Below, in pieces: positions 22,024 to 32,625 of a stretch of DNA of 64,000 nucleotides. Where the stretch lies: positions 1 through 64,000 of the forward strand of contig JAKCPI010016710.1 of assembly GCA_023213315.1 (NCBI GenBank), written 5' to 3'. Under the pieces are notes generated by a model. That model was not told the origin of the DNA. It made no database searches and saw only the letters and a program-made list of their open reading frames with translations. The stretch is from Euborellia annulipes. Lineage: Eukaryota > Arthropoda > Insecta > Dermaptera > Anisolabididae. The position numbers and the translations under genes were made by a program. Positions within the stretch are counted from its first letter, which is position 1. The number at the start of each line of letters is the position of its first letter.

Positions 22024-23058
22024 AAAAATCTGGTGTGACTGGCGCACAGCACACAACTTTCTCTTACCCTTCGGTAAGAGAAAGTTGCGCACTGTGCTGG
22101 TCACACCAGATTTTTTGTGTCGAGATATATTTAGTTTCCGATAGCACCTTAGTTTCAAACTTGCATTTTAAATGTTGACTGCTTCAAATAAACTATGGTT
22201 ATTTTTCAAAATTTTAATCTCATATTTGGACATTTTATACACAATATAGAATCGTAAATAAATACAAAATTTCATAAGAATTGGAAAAAAAAATTTTAAA
22301 TGCGTAAAAAGTTCCAAAGGGGACCCCCTTTTGAATCGAAATTAACATACAAATCCCTATAGGAAATTAACATTGTTTCTATGCGAAGATAAGGTGGAAA
22401 GGGAATTTAAAAAGAGTAGAGAGAGACGATAATGTTTGCAAGTGGGAGAGATATATATATATGTTTTCTTTGAAACAATTAAAACAGAAATAAAAAAAAA
22501 AAAATAAATGGGAATTTAAATAATAATTGATTTTTAATCTAATAAAAAGAAAAAGATTTAAATTCCGTTACCATGGCAACCATTTCTATCTTTCCTATGA
22601 AGAACAAGAGTAAAGTGGTCTTCAGAAGATTTCAACGGCAAAATGAGAATATACATTTTAAAGAGCATCTAAAAAATAATTGATTTTTGAATTTTAAAAA
22701 AAATCCTTGGAGGGAATTTTGAGAAAATCGAAAAAAACTGAAAAAGTACATCAGTAAAGTACTAGTACTTTTTGGCCGATTTTGTTCAAAAGCTTATTTT
22801 GAGCTGTCGGAAGGTACCTAAGTTAAATATAAAATTTCAATCCGGTAGCTCAACTCCTTCATGCTAAAAATCTGTCCACACATACAGACACACATACATA
22901 CATACATACACACACACAGACCAATTTGCGGGACCCACTTTTTTGGACTCAGGGGACCTCAAAACATGTATATCCATCAAAATCTCGACATCGAATTTTT
23001 GACATGATCGCAATACTTTCTCTCCTATATATTTCATATATAGGCTAAGAGAAAGTAA
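22024..23058 (-). mobile_element. Family A element, long subtype (~1.03 kb)
   Basis: A full-length minus-strand copy. The terminal hairpin 'atctggtgtgac' to 'gtcacaccagat' lies at 22,028-22,112 and the 'ctaagagaaagta' end at 23,045-23,057. It carries an extra internal segment of about 380 bases ('ggggacccccttttgaatcg', 'aatccctataggaaattaac') found otherwise only in the copy at 53,390-54,400. A (CA)n tract of about 25 bases is included. Confidence 0.75.
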
Positions 23059-23078
23059 AAAACTTTTTTTTTTTGGGG

Positions 23079-23270
23079 GGGCGTATTACTAAGTAGCCCC
23101 AGGGCCTGTCAAGTCTGTCTGCGGCTCTGTATATAGGCCTACGGTAATAAAATTGTTTAAAATAATCAAACTGCATTATTATTTACACTTTACTTCAAAT
23201 TAAAATCAGGCATACAATGAAAATGTAAAGGGGGGCGATAGGTGTTAGTCAAACTCCAGAAAGGGGCGAT
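23079..23270 (-). repeat. Fragment of hAT-like family T
   Basis: The reverse complement of 23,079-23,130 reads GCAGACAGACTTGACAGG and 'cctggggctacttagtaata', matching the left end of the delimited family T element at 49,391 ('gcagacagactta', 'ggggctatttaataata'). Confidence 0.4.
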
Positions 23271-23271
23271 G

Positions 23272-23712
23272 AATGAGAATATACATTTTAAAGAGCATCT
23301 AAAAAATAATTGATTTTTGAATTTTAAAAAAAATCCTTGGAGGGAATTTTGAGAAAATCGAAAAAAACTGAAAAAGTACATCAGTAAAGTACTAGTACTT
23401 TTTGGCCGATTTTGTTCAAAAGCTTATTTTGAGCGTGTGGGAAGGTACCTAAGTTAAATATAAAATTTCAATCCGGTAGCTCAATTCCTTCATGCTAAAA
23501 ATCTGTCCACACATACAGACACACGCACGCACACACGCACGCACACACACACACACACACATACATACACACAGACCAATTTGCGGGACCCACTTTTTTG
23601 GACTCAGGGGACCTCAAAACATGTATATCCATCAAAATCTCGACATCGAATTTTTGACATGATCGCAATACTTTCTCTCCTATATATTTCATATATAGGC
23701 TAAGAGAAAGTA
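23272..23712 (-). mobile_element. Family A element, partial duplicate of its neighbour
   Basis: Nearly identical to 22,642-23,058, including the unusual 'aaaatccttggagggaattt' and 'gaccaatttgcgggaccc' words. The main difference is the length of the CA tract. It lacks the other terminus, so it arose by local duplication rather than fresh insertion. Confidence 0.75.
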
Positions 23713-23771
23713 AAAATTAAAATACAGTGGTACAAACCAATACACTTATTTCTATTGTAAATAAGAACAAA

Positions 23772-25049
23772 CCCAAGCAGCATTTTAAGTTTAAATGACT
23801 ACACTGTTACCTTGAAGTTAACTTTAAAGTAATTTTTACCAGAGAGCGCAACGTATTTATTTCGGTATGATTACCGGATTATTCCCAAAGTGGGGAATAG
23901 GATTGTGGTCTTTTTTACCACACAAAAACTTTAGCTGGAACGGTAATAATCACGTTACAGATTCGTAATAGGTACATAATGGTTACGTGAAGGTTTGGTA
24001 ATTTTTCCCAATTATTCGATAGTTGAACCTCGGCTTTCCATTCGTTTATATTCGGAAATTATTTTAAAGAAATGGCATCATGCAAGTTTATCAAGAAATA
24101 TGTCTATTTTAATGGTAAAAGAAGATGGCCGAAAAATGTTAAATTTTATTCACAGACGAAAGAGGACATGGATTGGAAGAAAATACAAACGCTCGAAATT
24201 TTTTTGATAAATATAATGATTATACTTCGAATAAAATTGTGCGCCCTAACAAATATGTAGTTTTACGAATATTTTTTTATAAATGTCAAAATAAATAAAA
24301 CCAACATTTTCAAAAAAACGGCTAATAATCATGTTTAATTATTTTGGTAGGTGCAAATTTACATAAGTTTGTAAGTAATGGTCTTTATTTATCATAAATT
24401 ATTGTTTATTTCATTAATTGGCAGGTTATTATTATTTAACCATTATACAATACGACATCTTTATTTAAATATTACTTTAAAGTATTATTTTTCACTTTTA
24501 AGTCATTTTGACTATTTTTATAGTAAGAATTCCTTAAAAATAATACTGAAGAGACATTTTTACTCTACAGTGACAAATATTACCTTTTAGTTATTTTTAT
24601 AAGTTATTTTAGGTTAGACTTACTTATAGGTTATATTAAAGGGTTTTTTTTTATGGGAAAATAACTTCAGAAATTACGTCGAAATTTTATCACTTTTACC
24701 GTAACAAAGTGGTGGCTGCTACTTGATTTTATTACTTCAAAGTAATTTTTATTTTAAAGTAATATTTGCCACGGTAGCGCTACTAACATTTTTACTCTTG
24801 AGTAAAAAAACTTATAAGTAAATTCTTTGAGTAAATTTCACCAAATATTTACCTATGAATATTACCATTAGGTAGACAACTTTGAAGTTTAATTTGGTAG
24901 TAAAAATAACGTTATTTTTCCTGTGCTATTTACTTTAAAGGAAATTATTACTAAAAAGTTCCATAAATAAGTTTAATTAACTACATTTTTCCTCCCCAAA
25001 AGTAAAAAAAACTTTATGCTAGTAATTCTTACGGAAAATGCTGCTTGGG
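23772..25049. mobile_element. Unclassified TIR element, family U (1.28 kb)
   Basis: The inverted ends CCCAAGCAGCATTTT lie at 23,772-23,786 and 25,035-25,049. Comparison with the empty site near 10,420-10,435, where 'agaacaaatgtacg' is continuous, shows it interrupts family F. The duplication is at most about two bases (AA), so the superfamily is not determined. The interior is rich in 'aaagtaattttta' words and has only short, unrecognised open frames. Confidence 0.6.
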
Positions 25050-25437
25050 AATGTATGTATGTATTATGTATGTTCCTCCGACCTAACTAATCATCGCGTA
25101 CGTTGACCGAGTATCGATACGAGTATTTTTGACCGATACTTACTTGGTACTCGATTCAGAAGTATCGATTCCAAAAGTACTTGGTATCGAAAGAAAAGTA
25201 TCGAGTAAGTACTTGTATTTACTCGTATCGTTTCATCCCTAATTGCCATATAAGGCAAGAGAATAATTAAAAATTCATTTTAATTAAATAATAAATGTGA
25301 TATTTAAATCTACTAATCATAATTATTACATAATTTCATTTTAAATTCCGCAATAATTAAACCACGACTTTTCTTACAAAATTCCCTTAATTTTTATTTT
25401 TATTAATTGAGAGGGACTTGAGTGAGAGAATGATACC

Positions 25438-25670
25438 AGTCCCGATAGGGACTGGTTTTTGGGGAGTAGAGAGGTAAAGGGCCTCTCACTCCCAAACATT
25501 GGGAACCGGCTTGTTGGCTCTCGAGCTAGATACCGGTTATTGGGTTTGGTGCGTGTCCGCGTGCACGATGCACCAGGGGTAAATAAACGGGGAATGTTTT
25601 TTTTTTATAGGCTATTTGAGGGTATTTATGCCATAATTTAAGGCTTTTCCCTCAAATAAAAAAAATTTAT
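25438..25670 (+). mobile_element. SINE-like repeat, family C, copy 1 of a cluster
   Basis: Order: 'gggactggtttttgggga', 'gggcctctcactcccaaaca', 'ttgggaaccggcttgttggc', a GGTGC/GCACC hairpin, 'ggggtaaataaacgggga', 'ttaaggcttttccctcaaat' and an A-rich tail. It resembles a Pol III-type retroposon, but I did not find convincing A and B boxes. Three copies lie head to tail at 25,438, 25,692 and 25,908. Confidence 0.65.
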
Positions 25671-25691
25671 TAATTAAAAGCTTTGAGGTCA

Positions 25692-25890
25692 AGTCCCTAA
25701 AGGGACTGATTTTTGGGGAATAGAGACTTGAAGGGCCTCTCACTCCCAACATTGGGAACCGGCTTGTTGGCTCTCGAGTTAGATACCGGTAAATAGGGTT
25801 GGTGCGTGTCTGAGTGCACGATGCACCAGGGGTAAATAAACGGGAAATGTTTTTTTTTTTGTAGGCTAATGAGGGTTTTTATGCCATAAT
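25692..25890 (+). mobile_element. SINE-like repeat, family C, copy 2 of a cluster
   Basis: Same order as copy 1, with the poly-A tail lost. The spacing from copy 1 is about 254 bases. Confidence 0.65.
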
Positions 25891-25907
25891 AATTTATTAA
25901 TTAAGAG

Positions 25908-26107
25908 AAGAGGGACCAAGGAAGGGCCTCTCACTCCCAAACATTGGGAACCGGGTTGTTGGCTAGATACCGGTACACTTGGGTTGGTGCGTGTCTGCGT
26001 GCACGATGCACAAGGGGTAAACAACCGGGGAATGCTTTTTTTGTAGGCTATTGAGGGTTTTTATGCCGTAATTCAAAGCTTTTCCTTCAAATAAAAAAAA
26101 AAAAAAT
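25908..26107 (+). mobile_element. SINE-like repeat, family C, copy 3 of a cluster
   Basis: Same order as copies 1 and 2, with a small deletion after 'gttggc' and a full A tail. The three copies differ by substitutions and small indels, so the cluster is not a very recent tandem expansion. Confidence 0.65.
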
Positions 26108-27305
26108 TATTAATTAAAAAAAAAAAAAATTATACAACTTAAAAATTTAATAAATGAAATGCGCTAATTGCTTATTTTATTTATTTATTTTATTTATTTT
26201 TTTGTATAGGTATAATATCACTTTATCAAATATGACAGATAAAAAATATTATGTTTAAAATTTTATTGACATTTAAATTATGAATAAATAAATAAATAAT
26301 AAATAAAATGTTATTTCATCAAAATAAATAAATATTAATAAATTCATCGGTGTAAATGTCAATAGTGAAAAAATTATAGAAAGTATGTGGTATTTTAATT
26401 TGAGTATTACACAGTTGTTTTTGTTATTATTATTTTAGATTATATTACATTTCTTCTAAATAAGATACGAATATGATGGGTTACAATTGAATGTGTATTT
26501 GGAAAAAAGCCCCACCGCCGTTTTATGTCTTTTATATTTTCTTATCTATATATTTAGTTCTTGTGACATTTATACGATTCATTTTTCTTTTAAAATTGAT
26601 TCAAAATAAATTAATAATTTACGAGATGGACAAATATATTCCTCTCCCCTCCCACTTCCAGGCCTGTTACTGCTTTCCAAAATTCACTGTTCTATACAAA
26701 TTATAGTATACTAGCCTTCAGCGTGATGCGGATTTGTCTTGTACTTTAATTTCAAATAATTCATCCTGAAAAATGTTTGTTCGTACATATAGGTAGTCAT
26801 AAACATAGAAATAAATTTACAAGCAAATTGGTTTTTATCTACCTTTACATCCAAATATTTATAAAAAATTGACCAAGTTTCCTTATATTTAGACAGTTTC
26901 TCAGTTATTGTTAAGAATTTCGCTGTCATGTAAACATTCTTGTCCATGGTGGCTATTCGACTGGAAAAGTAAAATTTTATGCATATGTTCCCCCATTTTT
27001 ATTATTTTATTTATTTATTTTGAGAGATTTACCCCTCTCCTCCTTAGGGAGTTCAGGGTTTGTTAAAAATCGTATAATAATACATAATTTTAAAGAAGAA
27101 AATCTTTTCCACTTTTATGCTTCTCATCTCGCCTCCTGAACATCTTTAATCGCAGGGGTTCTCTCGAGCATTTTTATTATTTTTAATAAATTTAAAAAGT
27201 GTTTTTTTTTGTTTATAATTTTTTTCATTTTTTTTTTTTTTCAATTTTCGACTTGAAAAATCAAAAGCATCCTCGGGCCGGATAAAATTATATATCGGGC
27301 CGGGT
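26108..27305. other. AT-rich non-coding stretch
   Basis: It contains (ATAA)n runs at about 26,160-26,340. Short open frames at 26,491-26,947 show no domain. Nothing else was recognised. Confidence 0.5.
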
Positions 27306-27809
27306 TTGACCCGTAACTAGGGTGTGGGGGTCTGCCTAGGGATACGGTGTCGAAAAAAAAGTATCGATACTTGTACTTGGTATCGTATCGAAAGGAAAGT
27401 ATCGATACCAAAAAGTATCGGAAAAAAAGTATCGAGTAAAAAAAGTACTAGTATCGAAACAAAAGTATCGATACTTTTTAAATGTCCCTAGAGGTAGTGT
27501 CAAAAAAAAGTATCGAAACTTGTACTTGGTATCGTATCGAAAGGAAAGTATCGATACCAAAAAGTATCGAAAAAAAAGTATCGAGTAAAAAAAGTACTAG
27601 TATCGAAACAAAAGTATCGATACCAGTAAGTATCGATACTTTTTTCGTGTCCCTAGGTCTGCCCCTCCCCCTCCAGGAGGCTCGTGGCCCCCCCCAGAAA
27701 GCTCCTGGATCCAAAAAATATGAGTCAATATAGGGCTTTCCAGGCTCTCTGGAGGATGTCTGGTCCCATGGCCCCTTCCCCCCAGCCAAATTTCCTAGTT
27801 ACGCCCATG
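27306..27809. mobile_element. hAT-type MITE, family J, split by another hAT-like insertion
   Basis: The right end CCTAGTTACGCCCATG and the degenerate left end '...cccgtaactaggg' match the family J copies at 5,257 and 59,411. The element is interrupted at 27,337-27,655. The target duplication of the outer element is not preserved. Confidence 0.65.
27337..27655. mobile_element. hAT-like MITE with internal tandem duplication
   Basis: The termini TAGGGATACGGTGTCG and, inverted, TAGGGACACGAAAAAAG are flanked by the exact octamer GGTCTGCC (27,329-27,336 and 27,656-27,663). The body consists of two tandem units of about 145 bases made of 'aagtatcgata' words. These are related in style to the ends of family F. 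Each half is itself rich in TATCGATA palindromes. Confidence 0.85.
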
Positions 27810-27960
27810 TCAGCGTGTCGTAGTTTGGACACCTCTGCTCTATATGGATGAAAACGTTAAATTATGAAATTCCAACAGTAAGTTGTTCAGACACTGCAAT
27901 TATAGTCTACATATACTGTTTATAGGTATAAAAAAAAATCACGTATGCTGGGACGATTGA

Positions 27961-28258
27961 ATTAAGGTTATGGAGAAGAAACAACCAGCGAATGCTTTCC
28001 ACGTCAAAATAATCTATTTACAAATATTTCGGTTTGCCTAACGCAAACCATCCTCAGTGCATCAACTGGAATATAAAAGACATACATAATACACTCTCTG
28101 TCTCTTATATATTGCCGAACAGTGTATTAGGTATGTCTTTTATGTTCCAGTTGATGATGCAATGAGGATGGTTTACGTTAGGCAAACCGAAATATTTGCA
28201 AATAGATTATTTTGACGTGGAAAGCATTTGCTGGTTGTTTCTTCTCCATAACCTTAAT
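27961..28258. repeat. Palindrome with inverted hammerhead-like cores
   Basis: The left arm (27,961-28,085) and right arm (28,133-28,258) are reverse complements at about 93% by eye ('attaaggttatggag', 'caaaataatctattt', 'caaccagcgaatgctttcca' region). An A run follows the right arm, like a retroposon tail. Each arm holds one hammerhead-like core, pointing outward. Confidence 0.75.
28021..28068 (-). ncRNA. Hammerhead-ribozyme-like core
   Basis: On the minus strand: stem I strand TGCA, CTGAGGA, one extra T, stem II GGTTTGC with loop GTTAG and GCAAACC, GAAA, stem III ATAT, U as the cleavage base, then TGTA pairing with TGCA. The partner core at about 28,155-28,205 (+) has ATGAGGA in place of CTGAGGA. 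Confidence 0.55.
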
Positions 28259-28879
28259 AAAAAAAAAAAAACTTTTTTTTCTTTGCCAAAAAATGACTGT
28301 AATTGTAATAGGGGAAGATTTTTGATAGAGCAGTATGTTCTCGAGACGTCGGCAATAAAAGAGAATTTATTTTTATTAGATAGGTAGATTGGTTATCGAT
28401 TGGCAACATCATTTTTTTTTTTTTTTTGTTTAATTCTATTTATTTACGATAAAAGAATATTGTTATTATTTAGTCTAATAGGATTATTATTAAATCCCTC
28501 TCGCACCCCTTCCGGAGGATGTTTTACTCCCCTCCCCTCTTCCTTTTGCAAGTGACTTACTATTTGCATCTTAACAAGCCTGTGTCTTATCCCATCTCAA
28601 AACTGACATCTGTCTAATCCTCCGTCAACCAAGACAAGCAGATGCCATTAAAAATTCACTCTCTAAATATATGTGTGTGTGTACACACCATGTTATAAAA
28701 CCGCCGGTGGTTAATTTAATACTAGAGGTTATGGGCTATAAGAAATAAATTCTTAAAATTTTTAAGATAATTGTGGGATTTAAAAGAATAATTATTTGTT
28801 TTTAAAATAAATAAATAAATAATTTTAAATCTCGCATTTATTATTAATTGATTAATATCAAATTTCAACTTCCTTATTT
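28259..28879. other. Non-coding stretch
   Basis: AT-rich with T runs. No gene was recognised. Confidence 0.5.
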
Positions 28880-30194
28880 GAACCCTGTTATTCAATGGTG
28901 TGTCAAAGACCAAAAAATTCAAAATTGAGTTAAGCATGGAATATTGTTTCAAATGCTTTAATTAATAGTATTTTTTATGAAATATGTCCTAAAAAAATTT
29001 ATTTTTAATGTAAAAGCATAAAATTATTTTTACAATATTTCAATGCAGGATTTTACATTTTTCAATAATGATTTATGTACTTAACATGTTGTTTCGTAAT
29101 ACTTAATTTGAAAAGAACAATTTTTCATTTATGCGTCAAGTGCAAGACATCGTAAACAACTATACGCTTGAGATATATTGTTGCGTTTATGCCCTAAGTA
29201 TTTTCAATTATGAACACCGGCATCGCTATTGTTTAGAGGTATTTAATATAAACTCAAGAAAATATTAATCTTATTTATTTCAAATTTATATATTTAATAC
29301 ACTATTACTATATTCCATTTGTTGAAATTTAATACAAGTATTTCATAACCTACAAAAATTATCATTAGTTATATTATAATTCATTTTTTACTTTCTTTTA
29401 GCCTAATTCTATAATGTTTTCTATCTTTTTCTATGAACTATTATTTATATATATAATTTTCCAATTAACAATAAATTAATATCGTTTAATTGAGTTTTAA
29501 CCAGTGTGATTTTAACAACCAATAAAAAGTTATTTACCAAATAATATTATACGTAGACGTCAAAATTTAATTTTTTGATATTATTCCTGATAATGAAAAT
29601 GAAGATGAGGATGATGATCAGAGCGATTTCGAAAAGACAACAAAATAAATAATATTAGGTTAGGTTAGGTTGAAGTGGCCGTAATATTAAGTCTATTTCA
29701 TTATTATAACTTTGATTTACTGTTTCCAAGCTATTTATTCAGAAATTAATTGATGAGAAAATTTTGATATCACTTTGTATTTAATTTTAAAATATTAATA
29801 CTATTTAAAATTGATGAATGTGATTTTGATAAAAAGTTTCTATGCTACTAGTATTAAATATAAAGAGACTTTGAAGCATTTTTGCAAATATAATTGGACT
29901 TAGAGAATTTTTCAATCATGGGTCAAGGGACTTTGAAGCATTTTTTACAAATATATATCGCACATAGAGAATTTTGTAAAAATAATTTTTTATATTTTAT
30001 TTTTTTTCTCTAAATTAGTCATATTTTTAGAGATAATTTATGAATATCTGCCATAATTACAGTATTTACTTGCACAATTGACAAAAAAAATGATATATAA
30101 TCTAATAAAAACAATTTAAATCAGAAAAACTTTAATGTTGATTTTCTCAAAACTCGATATTTGGTCTTTGACATACCATTGAATAACAGGGTTC
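28880..30194. mobile_element. Candidate DNA element with 35-bp inverted ends and ATTT duplication
   Basis: The ends GAACCCTGTTATTCAATGG and the following TGTCAAAGACCAAA are inverted at 30,160-30,194 with two mismatches. The flanks are ATTT on both sides (28,876-28,879 and 30,195-30,198), a possible 4-bp target duplication. The interior is AT-rich and non-coding, with a direct repeat 'gactttgaagcattttt' at about 29,868 and 29,930. Sola-type elements make 4-bp duplications, but no transposase remains to support that assignment. Confidence 0.55.
29650..29676 (+). repeat. Short TTAGG-type run
   Basis: Three units of TTAGG-like sequence ('taggttaggttaggttg'). TTAGG is the ancestral arthropod telomere unit. 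A run this short is only a weak hint about the host. Confidence 0.5.
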
Positions 30195-30477
30195 ATTTGG
30201 CAATTAGAAATGCTCCAAGTGCAACACGAAATTTTTATTTTTTATTAAAATTACAACAAATTTAGATACCAAGTGTGATATATCATTTTACTCGTGCGAA
30301 CATCTAGTTTCATAATATCTATTTGAAAATAGAAATGAGCAACCTTTTTTTTTTTTTTTTTTTTTGTAAAATATCTTTACTACACTTTTCTAATCTGACA
30401 TCGTCTGATGATATTGAAACATCGCTGTGGGTTATTTATTCAGTTATTCACCTCGCTTACTTACATCAGATAATCTT

Positions 30478-30518
30478 AAACTCTGATGAAGGCAGTTTCT
30501 CTTTCGAAACGTTGTTTA
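30478..30518 (+). ncRNA. Hammerhead-ribozyme-like core
   Basis: AAAC(T), CTGATGA (30,483-30,489), an AAG.../CTTT stem II, GAAA, stem III ACGT, U, then GTTT, which can pair with AAAC around one bulged T. No inverted partner was seen. Stem II is weaker than in the other cores. Confidence 0.45.
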
Positions 30519-30699
30519 TCATCTTAAAAATTATGGGTGAGTTTCAAAAAATTTGGTTCAGAGGAAGCTGAGTAAACCGTCGTTCTCGATAATAATTTAC
30601 CGCTCTCTGCGGTCCGATTCACTTCTAGTTTTAATAGATTCTTAGACCTACTTAGCACTACAAATTTGTCAAACCTCATCCTAATCTAATTAATAATTC

Positions 30700-30905
30700 C
30701 AGAGATATAGCAAAAAACACACATACATATATACAAGTATATATACGTACCCACATTAAATCTTTTTTTTTATTTCTCCGTTCGTTATGACCTGACAGTT
30801 AAAGATATACTATATAAAAAAGTTTGGAGGTTTTAGATTTTTAACGATCATAATACTTTCCCCTTAATATATATCACATATAATATATTGGGCGGGAAAG
30901 TAAAA
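30700..30905 (-). repeat. Diverged relative of family A
   Basis: On the minus strand it shows a 'tactttcccgccc' terminus with an AT hairpin, then 'tatgatcgttaaaa', a purine/pyrimidine alternating tract and 'agatatagc'-like words in the same order as family A, but clearly diverged. Confidence 0.4.
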
Positions 30906-31178
30906 TAATAAATGGTAGATTAATCACCGTCCCCTTGGTGGATTATCCAACCCCTCGGATAAACACAAGAGGAGGTTCTCTCAAGGAGAAGAGAGATCTT
31001 CGTCTCCTGATGATCCCGTTGTTACAAGATCAAAGGGTTCGACAGTGCCTGAATGTTATGCAAATTAACAATCTAACTCAATTCTCTATCTGAGAAGGGG
31101 GACAACTAACTACTCACTCACTCATTCAAGTCTACGAAGTACGAAAACTCTAAAATAGAGGAAAAAGATTTCGTCATT

Positions 31179-31558
31179 GCACACCAGATTTTTTTGTGTC
31201 GAGTTATATTTAGTTAAATTCAAGATGTAAAATTTATAAGTATAGGAAAATATTTATATTTTGATACCGTGGCAACCTCTTCCCTATGAAATACAAGAGT
31301 AAAGTGGTCTTCAGAAGATTACAATGCCAAAATGAGAATATACATTTTAAAGAGCATCTAAAAAATAATTGATTTTTGAATTTTTAAAAAAATCGTTGTA
31401 GCGAATTTTGAGAAAATGGAAAAAGAGTGAAAAAGTACATCAGTAAAGTACTAGTACACTTTGGCCGATTTTGTTTAAAAGCTTATTGTCACGGGGGGTC
31501 TTTAACTTATATATAAAATTTCAGCCTCATAGCTCAATTCCTTCATGCTTAAAAGTGA

Positions 31559-31589
<31 letters not shown>

Positions 31590-31738
31590 GACAGACCATG
31601 TCGCGAAAACCACTTTTTTGGATTCAGGGGACCTCAAAACGTGAAGATCCATCAAAATCTCGACATCGAATTTTTGACATGAATCCAATACTTTCTCTCT
31701 CTATATATATTACATATATACATAGGTAAGAGAAAGTA
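31179..31738 (-). mobile_element. Family A element
   Basis: A minus-strand copy ending 'taagagaaagta' at 31,738. The opposite hairpin is truncated to 'acaccagatttttttgtgtc'. It carries a (CA)n tract followed by 'cagacagacagaccatgtcg'. Confidence 0.7.
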
Positions 31739-32114
31739 AAAATTTCTAAAAGTAAAAATGGTGTGTATAGTAATATTTTAGAACTATTCAGTCCATTAGA
31801 ATTGGCCAAATTAATTTACAAGCCCTTTTCTCTCTGATGACGTCTTTTAGAGACCGTGCAACTAATTCTTAATCAAAAATCTTGCTCTTCCTTTACAAGA
31901 TAATTTTGTGCAAGTATTCCTATTACTCCCAACTCTCTCTATTTCCCCAATGAGAATTCATCTTGAGATATGTTTCTCGTTTCTTCATTCACTCATTCAT
32001 TCATTCATTCATTCATAGACAAAAACTAAATTAAAATAGAGCGAGAGAAGGGCCCGTCTTTCTTTATCTTGTAGTAATTTATCAATTTAAAAGAAAATGG
32101 GCCACGAAATACGC
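31739..32114. other. Non-coding stretch
   Basis: It contains an (ATTC)n run near 31,988-32,018. No gene was recognised. Confidence 0.5.
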
Positions 32115-32130
32115 TAATAATAAACACAGT

Positions 32131-32355
32131 AGCCCCCGGGTGTGGCATAGTAGGTAGAGTGCCTACCTCCTATACCAAACGTCGCGGGTTTGGACCCAGG
32201 CAGTCCGATGATTTTATTTAAGCCATTTGGATACCAGATGGCTTAAATAGAAATGCCTGAACCTACAATTTATATATTACTTACAACGGTTATTGTCAAA
32301 GTCTTATATGGCCTAAGTTGCCGAAAAGACTGTGTGAATGTGTTAAAAAAAATAA
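32131..32355 (+). mobile_element. tRNA-derived SINE, family B
   Basis: The head AGCCCCCGGGTGTGGCATAG with box A TGGCATAGTAGG and box B-like GGTTTGGACCC is followed by the conserved body and an A-rich tail. A 16-bp duplication with one mismatch (TAATAATAAAcACAGT at 32,115-32,130 and TAATAATAAAtACAGT at 32,356-32,371) bounds it. Confidence 0.85.
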
Positions 32356-32504
32356 TAATAATAAATACAGTATTTATATTATAAATACTAATTTAATTAA
32401 CTCTTTACAGAAAAAAAATCCATTTACAAAGAGATAAATAAATATACATTGTATGATAGATACTGCAATGCATATAGCGCTTATTAACAATACTAACTTG
32501 TTAT

Positions 32505-32625
32505 CAAAGGGGAATTTTTAATTATAGACCACATTTTTGTATTAATTTTTTATTAAAAATATATAAATAATGTACAACGTTTCGACTGCTTATTCTGCAG
32601 CCGTTCTCAAGTACTGTGCATTTGT
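32505..32625 (-). repeat. Penelope-like terminus fragment with hammerhead-like core
   Basis: On the minus strand: GTAC, a degenerate box TTGAGAA, stem II GGCTG/CAGTC, GAAA, ACGT, U, then GTAC again as the 3' stem I strand. The AT-rich continuation 'aattttttattaaaaatat' equals the copies at 7,215 and 42,258. The CUGANGA box is damaged, so it is probably inactive. Confidence 0.5.

Larger units (their letters stand above)
21402..25241. mobile_element. hAT-like element, family F, expanded by nested insertions (3.84 kb)
   Basis: The ends TAGGGATGAAACGATAC and its inverse GTATCGTTTCATCCCTA are flanked by the exact octamer ATTGCCAT (21,394-21,401 and 25,242-25,249). Both ends hold arrays of 'gtatcgata' words. 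The interior contains a hammerhead palindrome (also present in the copy at 10,251, so ancestral), two family A copies, a piece of hAT family T and the TIR element at 23,772-25,049. No transposase frame was found, so it is non-autonomous. Confidence 0.85.
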
